Shown one piece after another: positions 14,642 through 20,766 of a DNA stretch of 20,766 bases. This stretch comes from CAYRTD01 sp964595055 (lineage in GTDB: Bacteria; Bacteroidota; Bacteroidia; Bacteroidales; GCA-2748055): assembly GCA_964595055.1 (NCBI GenBank), contig CAZQOV010000043.1, forward strand, positions 1 to 20,766. Reading direction: 5' to 3'. The translations under genes were made by a program, and so were the position numbers. Within the stretch, counting starts at the first letter, position 1. Every line of letters starts with the position of its first letter. The notes under the pieces were generated by a model. The model did no database searches. It was not told where the DNA came from and worked only from the letters and a program-made list of their open reading frames with translations.

Positions 14642-16219
14642 ATGAGAACTATTTGTTTGTATTTTCAGGTTCATCAGCCATTTAGATTCAGAAGATATCG
14701 GTTTTTTGAAATCGGGAATGAGCATTATTATTATGATGATTACCTGAATGAAACCATCACCCGAAAGGTATCCGAAAAGTCTTATCTTCCAGCTAATGCG
14801 ATTATCCTTGATCTTTTGAAAAAACATAAAGGCAAGTTTAAACTTGCTTATTCCATCTCCGGAATTGCGCTTGAGCAATTTGAATTGTATGCGCCGGAAG
14901 TAATCAAATCTTTCAGGAAACTTGCGGATACCGGTTATGTGGAGTTTCTTGCCGAAACCTATGCGCATTCCCTTGTTGCTTTCAAAAGCCGAGAAGAATT
15001 TGAAAAACAAACCCTACAACATAAAGCAAAAATTAAGGAACTTTTTGGAAAAGAACCCGCTGTATTCCGGAATACGGAGCTGATTTATAGTGACGATATA
15101 GCCAAGATGGTTTTCGATATGGGTTTTCCCGGTATGCTCACAGAAGGCGCCAAACACATATTAGGGTGGAGGAGCCCGAATTACCTTTACCATAGTCGAG
15201 AGAACTCAGAGTTTAAACTTTTGCTAAAGAATTTCAAGCTTTCAGATGATATTGCGTTTCGTTTTTCTAATAAGTCCTGGCCGGAATATCCGGTTACGAC
15301 AGAAAAATATGCCGAATGGTTAAATAATATTCCTAAAGAAGAGCAGGTCGTTAATCTTTTCATGGACTATGAAACTTTTGGTGAGCACCAATGGGCAGAT
15401 ACCGGTATTTTTGAATTTTTAAAAGCTTTGCCCACCACGGTATTTAAAAAAACGGACTTCAGTTTTAGCAATCCTTCAGAGATCATTAATAACTCAAAGC
15501 CTGTAGGACCCATTGAAGTTCCCTATCCCATTTCCTGGGCTGATGAAGAAAGGGATGTTACCGCATGGCTGGGAAATCCTTTGCAGGAACAGGCTTTTAA
15601 CAAACTCTATTCGCTTTTAGAGAAGATGAAAAAAATCGAGGACCCTAAACTGATAAAGGATTTTAATTTTTTACAGGTAAGTGATCATTTTTATTATATG
15701 GCCACCAAATTCCTGTCGGATGGTGAAGTTCATTCTTATTTTAACCCTTATGATTCTCCCTATGAAGCTTTTATCAATTATATGAACGTGTTGAGCGATT
15801 TTGAAATCAGGGTGAATGCCCTTGTAGAGGAAAGGCCGGGGAATGAAGAACTGGTGCGTTTGAGTAAAATTATTGAAGAGAAAAATGAGCTTATCAGGAA
15901 GTATGAAGATATGTTGTTAAGCGATTCATTGACGGATACCCCCCAGGCCAAGGCATCCGTAATGAAGCAAAAGGCAAAGGTCCTTGGTGGGGGGGGTGAA
16001 AAATCCCTGACCCCGTCCAGTAGTAAACCCGGAACAACTAAAAAAAAGACGCCTTCCGTGAAATCGGGATCAACTAAAAAAGCCGGAGTAACTAAGAAAA
16101 TTTCCACAACCAGAAAAAAATCAACCAAAGCAACGGAAACAAAAAAGACCCCTCCGGATAAACCCGGCAGTAAAAAGCGAGGAAGACCTCCAAAATCAGG
16201 ATCAACAGAAAAAAAATAG
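14642..16219 (+). CDS. GH57 alpha-glucan hydrolase/transferase with lysine-rich AT-hook tail
   Basis: Retaining GH57 enzyme of 525 residues with an unusual C-terminus. Conserved motifs are VHQPFR (10-15), the nucleophile region VFRNTELIY with Glu146, the acid/base region LFMDYETFGEHQW with Asp242, and VSDHFYYMATK (346-356). The catalytic body ends near residue 395 and a short charged helix follows to about 425. From about 440 to 525 the protein is Lys/Ser/Thr/Pro-rich. It contains variants of a KxGxTKK unit and ends with KKRGRPPK (511-518), an AT-hook core. Such histone-H1-like tails bind DNA or polyanions in other proteins. A G8 tract lies at the start of the tail. GH57 includes amylases, glucanotransferases and branching enzymes, and the exact reaction is not settled by sequence. 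There is no signal peptide, so it probably acts on stored glycogen with its operon partners. Confidence 0.88.
   Translation: MRTICLYFQVHQPFRFRRYRFFEIGNEHYYYDDYLNETITRKVSEKSYLPANAIILDLLKKHKGKFKLAYSISGIALEQFELYAPEVIKSFRKLADTGYVEFLAETYAHSLVAFKSREEFEKQTLQHKAKIKELFGKEPAVFRNTELIYSDDIAKMVFDMGFPGMLTEGAKHILGWRSPNYLYHSRENSEFKLLLKNFKLSDDIAFRFSNKSWPEYPVTTEKYAEWLNNIPKEEQVVNLFMDYETFGEHQWADTGIFEFLKALPTTVFKKTDFSFSNPSEIINNSKPVGPIEVPYPISWADEERDVTAWLGNPLQEQAFNKLYSLLEKMKKIEDPKLIKDFNFLQVSDHFYYMATKFLSDGEVHSYFNPYDSPYEAFINYMNVLSDFEIRVNALVEERPGNEELVRLSKIIEEKNELIRKYEDMLLSDSLTDTPQAKASVMKQKAKVLGGGGEKSLTPSSSKPGTTKKKTPSVKSGSTKKAGVTKKISTTRKKSTKATETKKTPPDKPGSKKRGRPPKSGSTEKK
15989..15996 (+). repeat. G8 homopolymer at the GH57 tail junction
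   Basis: Eight consecutive G encode the glycine run at residues 450-452 just before the basic tail. Loss of one G gives GTG AAA AAT CCC TGA; gain of one gives GGG TGA. Either slip therefore ends translation within a few codons and removes the tail while keeping the catalytic domain. Confidence 0.8.
16025..16216 (+). repeat. Degenerate KxGxTKK repeat region encoding the basic tail
   Basis: Five related units follow one another in the tail of the GH57 protein: KPGTTKK, KSGSTKK, KAGVTKK, KPGSKKR and KSGSTEKK. The DNA copies resemble each other but have diverged at synonymous sites, so the repeat is not recent. Long A runs mark the lysine clusters. Confidence 0.6.
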
Positions 16220-16234
16220 GACGAACCGAATACG

Positions 16235-16264
16235 ATTCAAAACAGATCTTTGTGTGTTTTGAAT
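16235..16264. repeat. 10-base-pair inverted repeat between GH57 and the fusion gene
   Basis: ATTCAAAACA (16235-16244) and TGTTTTGAAT (16255-16264) are perfect inverse complements around a 10-base loop. It lies in the 98-base gap before the fusion gene. No T run follows, so full termination is unlikely. It may tune expression of the last gene by processing or by protein binding. Confidence 0.5.
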
Positions 16265-16317
16265 TTGAATGGAGATTTTAGGATAAATAAATACATACAA
16301 AAAACATCATTGATCAG

Positions 16318-19300
16318 ATGAGTAAAAAATTGAATAAGCCAGATTTTATTTTTGAGGTCAGCTGGGAAGTCTGTAATAAGATCGGAAGCATTCATACTGT
16401 GATTTCCTCAAAGTCGGTAATAGAACAGAAAGAATTCGGAGATAAATACATTCTCATCGGACCTGATGTGTGGCGCGAGAATAAAGAGCATCCTGAGTTT
16501 GAAGAAGATAATAATATTTTAACAGGCTGGAAACAACGGGCACGCTCTGAAGGCCTCCGCATAAGGGTGGGGCGTTGGAAGATAACCGGAAGCCCCCTGG
16601 TAATACTTGTAGATTTCACCACCTATTTCCATAAAAAGGATGAAATTTTCAGTTATTTCTGGGATCTTTATAGACTGGACTCCATTAGCGGACAATGGGA
16701 TTATATTGAACCTACTCTATTTGGCTATGCCTCAGGTCTGGTGATAGAGAGCTATGTGAAATATTACCTGACCTTAAACGACAGGGTGGTAGCTCAGTTT
16801 CATGATTGGATGACTGGTGCCGGTTTGCTTCATCTTAAAAAACAACTACCGCAGGTAGGAACCATTTTTACTACGCATTCAACAGTTCTGGGAAGGACCA
16901 TTGCAGAAAATAACCAACCTTTATATTCCAAATTAACCGAGTATAAACCTGATCAAAAAGCTGCCGAATTTCAGGTTGTTTCCAAGCAATCGATGGAGAA
17001 GACCTGTGCACAGAATGCTGATACTTTTACAACTGTAAGTGATCTGACATCTAAAGAGTGTATGTACTTTCTTGGTAAGGAAGTGGATCTTATCACTCCG
17101 GATGGATTTGAGGATTCATTTGTGCCACTATCAGATTTTGATGCCATCAGAAAAGAATCCAGAGAATTACTGTTAAGAATTGGTTCTGCAGTTATTGAAC
17201 ATGATCTTCCGGAAAATATGTTCCTTGTGGCTACTTCCGGGAAGTATGAATATAAAAACAAAGGCATAGATCTTTTTATTGAAGCCCTGGGCAACTTAAA
17301 CAAGAATGGAGATCTCTCCAAAACAATACTTGCTTATATTTTTGTACCTGCAAATCATTATGGACCACGGAAAGATCTTCTTCAAAAATTAAACAACAAT
17401 GCTTTTCATCATACAGGGGATAAACACTTTACACATAATTTACATTACACAGAACATGATCCTATCCTGAATAAAATCAAGGCTTCCGGCTTAGAAAATC
17501 ATCCTGAGGATAAAGTGAAAATAATTTTTTCACCGGTAGATCTTAATGGGAATGATGGGGTTTTCAACAAATTTTATTACGATCTTATGATGGGTTTTGA
17601 TCAAACTATATATCCTTCCTATTACGAACCCTGGGGGCATGCATCTGTTGAGAGCCTGGCACTGAATATTCCTACCATCGCTACAACTTTATCCGGTTTT
17701 GGTCTTTGGATTAAAGATAAGGTAAAGGAGCCTGATCATGGTCTTTTTGTTTTGAACCGAAATGACAGCAATGAAAGTGAAGTAGTGGATGGTATTGTCG
17801 GTGCTGTTAAAAGGGTACAATCCCTAAATGACGAACAATTAAAAAATGCCCGGGAAAAAGCTTTTGAGATTTCCCGTATCACATTGTGGTCAAATTTGAT
17901 TGATAATTATAAAGAGGCTTATTCGTTGGCACTTGATAAAGTAGTAACCAGGGTTGATAGTTTTGTAGAGACAGAAAGAGTAGAGGAGCTTCCTGAAGTA
18001 GATCTCAGTCTCGGAAGAACCCCAAGCTGGAAAAAGGTGATTGTACTTCAAACCCTACCAGAAAAACTAAAAGCTCTCAAGGAGCTGAGCAGAAATCTGT
18101 GGTGGAGCTGGAATTATGATGCGATTAATCTTTTTGCTTCTATAGATAAAGATCTTTGGCTGAAATATAATAAGAATCCCATTGACCTATTGGACCGAAT
18201 TTCCTTTGAGAAATTATCTGATCTGGAGAAAAATGATGAATTTCTTGAAAGAATGAATGCCGTCTATACCCGCTTCAAAAAGTATATGAATTCGGCCAAG
18301 TTCAGTAAACCCGAAATTGCGTATTTCAGTATGGAATACGGATTAGAACATTCTCTTAAGATTTATTCAGGAGGTTTGGGTTTACTGGCCGGAGATTATC
18401 TCAAAGAAGCAAGTGATTTTAATTTTAATCTCATTGGTGTTGGACTCCTCTACCGTTACGGATATTTTAAACAGGAATTTTCCCCTGAAGGAGATCAGAT
18501 CTCATTGAATGAACCCCTGCAATTTTCAAAACTTCCTGTTTCTCCGGTTCAGGATGAAAATGGAAATTGGAAACAGATAAAGATCGTTCTTCCCGGAAGA
18601 GATTTAAAGGCTCGTATATGGAGGGTAGATGTAGGAAGGGTTAAGCTATTCTTGCTTGATACAGATTTTGAAGAAAATATGGATCAGGACCGGAGTATTA
18701 CCCATCAACTCTATGGAGGTGATAATGAAAACAGGTTTAAGCAGGAACTTTTGCTTGGCATTGGCGGAATCAGGGCCTTGCGAATATTGGGATATAATCC
18801 GGATCTTTACCACTGTAATGAAGGGCATGCCGCTTTTACCGGTTTGGAGCGCCTCAGAGAGTATATTCAGGAAAAAAGTTTAACCTATCCCGAAGCACTT
18901 GAAATTGTAAGATCTACTTCACTTTTTACTACCCATACTCCTGTTCCCGCCGGACATGATTATTTTAATGAAGATATGATGCGAACTTATATCGCTCATT
19001 ATCCCAGCAGACTGAAAATTGACTGGAATCAACTGATGAATCTGGGAAAAATGCATCCTAATACCCCCTCTGAGCGCTTTTCCATGAGTTGCCTTGCAGT
19101 TAATCTTTCAGATAAGGTTAATGGAGTAAGCCAAATCCACGGTGAGGTAAGCAGACAAATGTTTGCCGATATGTGGAAAGGCTATTTGCCTGATGAGATA
19201 CCCATAGGGTATGTAACAAATGGAGTGCATGTGCCTACCTGGATATCGGAAAAGTGGAAAGAGTTTTATGAAGAACATCTTGAGCCTGATTTTCTGAATA

Positions 19301-20556
19301 AGCAGGAAGACAGACAAATGTGGAAGAAAATAGGTGATGTAGATCAGTCTGTAATATGGAATATTCGAAACAAGGAAAGAGGGGATCTGATCAGGTACCT
19401 GAAAAATTTGTTTAAGGATGTTTCAGCCAATAATACTCAGAATCCCAAGATGCTTATGGAAATTGAAGAGAAACTCAACCCGGGTGCATTAACCATTGGT
19501 TTTGCCAGGCGGTTTGCCACTTATAAGCGGGCCCATTTGTTATTCCGGGATCTGGACCGGTTGGCTTCTATTGTGAATAATCCCTTTATGCCGGTTCAAT
19601 TTCTTTTCGCAGGAAAAGCCCATCCAAGGGATAAGGCCGGACAGGATTTGATTAAGTTCATTATCGATATTTCCCGTCAGGAAAGGTTTAGAGGAAAGAT
19701 TGTATTCATTGAAAATTATGAGATAGATTTGGCAAAAAAGCTCATTCATGGTGTAGATGTATGGTTGAATACCCCTACCCGTCCACTCGAAGCCTCCGGA
19801 ACCAGTGGTGAAAAGGTAGTCATGAATGGGGGTTTACACTTTAGTGTGCTCGATGGTTGGTGGGCTGAAGGTTACAAGCCCGGAGCAGGATGGGCACTTC
19901 AAAAGGATAAGATCTATGATGATCAGGATCTGCAAGATCAGTTTGACGCCCAAACCATATATACACTCCTGGAAAATGAAATCATTCCGCTATTCTTTAA
20001 AAGGAATGAAAAAGGAATACCTATGGCCTGGGTGGATATGATCCAAAAATCCATTGCGGAAGTAGCTCCTCAATTCACCATGAATCGTATGCTGAGGGAT
20101 TATATTGACCGTTTTTACAAGGCCCTTTATGATCGTAGCAACCGGCTCATGGAAGATGATTACGACAGATTGTCACGGGTAGCTGCTTGGAAAAGGAAAA
20201 TCCTGAAAGCATGGGATGAGATAGAAGTTCTTGATATCAAATATCCCGATGTGGATATGAAAAATATCGAAATAGGAAAACGGTATTCAAGTGAGGTCAT
20301 TGTTGATCTTAAGACTCTTGAATCGCATGAGATTGGGGTAGAATTCATTGTGGGCGAACAAAATGAAATCGATGGTTCCATGAGCATTATCAGTACCGGA
20401 GATTACCGTATTGTAAAAACCGAAGGCCCGCGGATTCATTATAAAATTGATATTGCTCCACCAAAACCCGGCATTTTTGACTATGGAATTCGTATGTATC
20501 CGAAAAATCCGATTTGCGAGTGCAGGGATATGTTTATTGTACGCTGGTTAAGTTAA
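16318..20556 (+). CDS. Fused GT3 glycogen synthase and GT35 alpha-glucan phosphorylase
   Basis: Cytoplasmic two-enzyme protein of 1412 residues in one uninterrupted frame. Residues 1 to about 545 match the eukaryotic-type glycogen synthase family GT3, which adds glucose from a nucleotide sugar to glycogen. Seen are FEVSWEVCNKIGSIHTVI (12-29), QFHDWMTGAGL (160-170), THSTVLGR (186-193) and the E-x7-E motif YEPWGHASVES with Glu437 and Glu445. The arginine cluster that senses glucose-6-phosphate in eukaryotic enzymes is not apparent. A linker covers about 545-572. Residues 573 to about 1300 match the TIGR02094-type phosphorylase, which releases glucose-1-phosphate. Seen are ELSRNLWWSWN (589-599), YFSMEYGLEHSLKIYSGGLG (669-688), NEGHAAF (834-840), TTHTPVPAGHD (871-881) and the pyridoxal-phosphate lysine in EASGTSGEK (Lys1166). 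The last 110 residues look beta-rich. It is the last gene of the glycogen operon. Confidence 0.93.
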   Translation: MSKKLNKPDFIFEVSWEVCNKIGSIHTVISSKSVIEQKEFGDKYILIGPDVWRENKEHPEFEEDNNILTGWKQRARSEGLRIRVGRWKITGSPLVILVDFTTYFHKKDEIFSYFWDLYRLDSISGQWDYIEPTLFGYASGLVIESYVKYYLTLNDRVVAQFHDWMTGAGLLHLKKQLPQVGTIFTTHSTVLGRTIAENNQPLYSKLTEYKPDQKAAEFQVVSKQSMEKTCAQNADTFTTVSDLTSKECMYFLGKEVDLITPDGFEDSFVPLSDFDAIRKESRELLLRIGSAVIEHDLPENMFLVATSGKYEYKNKGIDLFIEALGNLNKNGDLSKTILAYIFVPANHYGPRKDLLQKLNNNAFHHTGDKHFTHNLHYTEHDPILNKIKASGLENHPEDKVKIIFSPVDLNGNDGVFNKFYYDLMMGFDQTIYPSYYEPWGHASVESLALNIPTIATTLSGFGLWIKDKVKEPDHGLFVLNRNDSNESEVVDGIVGAVKRVQSLNDEQLKNAREKAFEISRITLWSNLIDNYKEAYSLALDKVVTRVDSFVETERVEELPEVDLSLGRTPSWKKVIVLQTLPEKLKALKELSRNLWWSWNYDAINLFASIDKDLWLKYNKNPIDLLDRISFEKLSDLEKNDEFLERMNAVYTRFKKYMNSAKFSKPEIAYFSMEYGLEHSLKIYSGGLGLLAGDYLKEASDFNFNLIGVGLLYRYGYFKQEFSPEGDQISLNEPLQFSKLPVSPVQDENGNWKQIKIVLPGRDLKARIWRVDVGRVKLFLLDTDFEENMDQDRSITHQLYGGDNENRFKQELLLGIGGIRALRILGYNPDLYHCNEGHAAFTGLERLREYIQEKSLTYPEALEIVRSTSLFTTHTPVPAGHDYFNEDMMRTYIAHYPSRLKIDWNQLMNLGKMHPNTPSERFSMSCLAVNLSDKVNGVSQIHGEVSRQMFADMWKGYLPDEIPIGYVTNGVHVPTWISEKWKEFYEEHLEPDFLNKQEDRQMWKKIGDVDQSVIWNIRNKERGDLIRYLKNLFKDVSANNTQNPKMLMEIEEKLNPGALTIGFARRFATYKRAHLLFRDLDRLASIVNNPFMPVQFLFAGKAHPRDKAGQDLIKFIIDISRQERFRGKIVFIENYEIDLAKKLIHGVDVWLNTPTRPLEASGTSGEKVVMNGGLHFSVLDGWWAEGYKPGAGWALQKDKIYDDQDLQDQFDAQTIYTLLENEIIPLFFKRNEKGIPMAWVDMIQKSIAEVAPQFTMNRMLRDYIDRFYKALYDRSNRLMEDDYDRLSRVAAWKRKILKAWDEIEVLDIKYPDVDMKNIEIGKRYSSEVIVDLKTLESHEIGVEFIVGEQNEIDGSMSIISTGDYRIVKTEGPRIHYKIDIAPPKPGIFDYGIRMYPKNPICECRDMFIVRWLS

Positions 20557-20766
20557 TGTACAGCAGGTATTTTTAATTTTTCCATTACAATGGCTGCTCT
20601 AGAAGGAAGATAGATTTTAAGTAGTTGATTCGGTGCAACTTTCTTTTCAGGAATTGTGCGGTATTCCAGGAGTGTATCCATTCTTTCAAAGCCTCCGAAA
20701 GTTTCTGAGTCGGTGGAAAGAATAATTTTGTATTTGCCTGCCGGGCAAGCAATCCCATAATCGGGG
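20553..20766 (-). CDS. glgB: Probable 1,4-alpha-glucan branching enzyme, C-terminal 70 residues (partial)
   Basis: The - strand is open from the window edge to a TAA at 20555-20553. The 70 residues contain DYGIACPAGKYKIILSTDS, ETFGGFERMDTLLEY and LKIYLPSRAAIVMEKLKIP. This pattern matches the all-beta C-terminal domain of GH13 branching enzymes of the eukaryote/Bacteroidota type, where GKYK...SD...FGG and LPSR are conserved. Branching enzyme makes the alpha-1,6 links that the debranching enzyme upstream removes. The gene converges on the GT3-GT35 gene and overlaps it by 4 bases. The catalytic domain lies outside the window, so another GH13 member with this C-terminal domain remains possible. 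Confidence 0.82.
   Translation of the reverse strand, partial: PDYGIACPAGKYKIILSTDSETFGGFERMDTLLEYRTIPEKKVAPNQLLKIYLPSRAAIVMEKLKIPAVH

Noticed and set aside
15778..16128. - strand frame of 116 codons opposite the GH57 tail
   Set aside because: The Phe/Val/Leu-rich stretch is the antisense of lysine codons in the tail, not a membrane protein.
16025..16216. GH57 lysine-rich tail as a frameshift artefact
   Set aside because: The tail shows organised KxGxTKK units and an AT-hook core, and both alternative frames stop at once after the G8 tract, so the frame as read is the meaningful one.
17941..18040. Possible missed stop or gene boundary between the GT3 and GT35 halves
   Set aside because: The frame is continuous through a plausible charged linker (VETERVEELPEVDLSLGRT) with no stop, ATG plus ribosome site, or homopolymer suggesting an error.
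1..20766. CRISPR arrays, tRNA/rRNA genes, insertion sequences or prophage genes
   Set aside because: I saw no regularly spaced repeats, no cloverleaf-like segments, no transposase or integrase motifs and no flanking terminal repeats; the region reads as ordinary chromosome.

Overview
The window looks like chromosome of an AT-rich Bacteroidota bacterium. The evidence is an ECF sigma/FecR pair whose FecR ends in a DUF4974-like domain, STN and carboxypeptidase-regulatory-like domains, DUF4369-TlpA lipoproteins, near-absent Shine-Dalgarno sites, and several exact TAnnTTTG promoter elements typical of the phylum. An assignment to Bacteroidales/Marinilabiliales is only a guess. All functions below come from reading motifs; no searches were run.

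Layout. (1) Positions 1-78 may be the last 25 codons of a + strand gene. (2) Positions 89-4611, - strand: a signalling cassette transcribed in the order regulatory-like protein, ECF sigma factor, FecR anti-sigma factor, second regulatory-like protein. The first and last genes are paralogues that bracket the sigma/anti-sigma pair, and only the last carries an STN domain. (3) Positions 4612-5336: a 725-base divergent intergenic region with a palindrome and a start-less ORF. (4) Positions 5337-7664, + strand: a membrane-bound pyrophosphatase with K+-dependent signatures, closed by a strong bidirectional hairpin. (5) Positions 7770-10942, - strand: two overlapping DUF4369/TlpA lipoproteins followed by an LpxH-like hydrolase. 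The second TlpA protein has lost both redox cysteines. (6) Positions 10943-11360: a divergent promoter region. (7) Positions 11361-20556, + strand: a glycogen metabolism operon with debranching enzyme, GT4 glycosyltransferase, GH57 glucanase, and a 1412-residue protein that joins a eukaryotic-type glycogen synthase (GT3) to an alpha-glucan phosphorylase (GT35). (8) Positions 20553-20766, - strand: the C-terminus of a probable glycogen branching enzyme, convergent with the operon and overlapping it by 4 bases.

Together the carbohydrate genes cover chain extension (GT3, possibly GT4), branching (GlgB-like), phosphorolysis (GT35), debranching (GDE) and internal cleavage or transfer (GH57), which is nearly a full glycogen cycle. 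No ADP-glucose pyrophosphorylase is in view. The observations most worth checking are the synthase-phosphorylase fusion, the lysine-rich tail with an AT-hook on the GH57 enzyme, the G8 tract at the tail junction where slippage either way gives an immediate stop, the cysteine-less TlpA paralogue, and the STN-bearing paralogue pair around the sigma/FecR genes.
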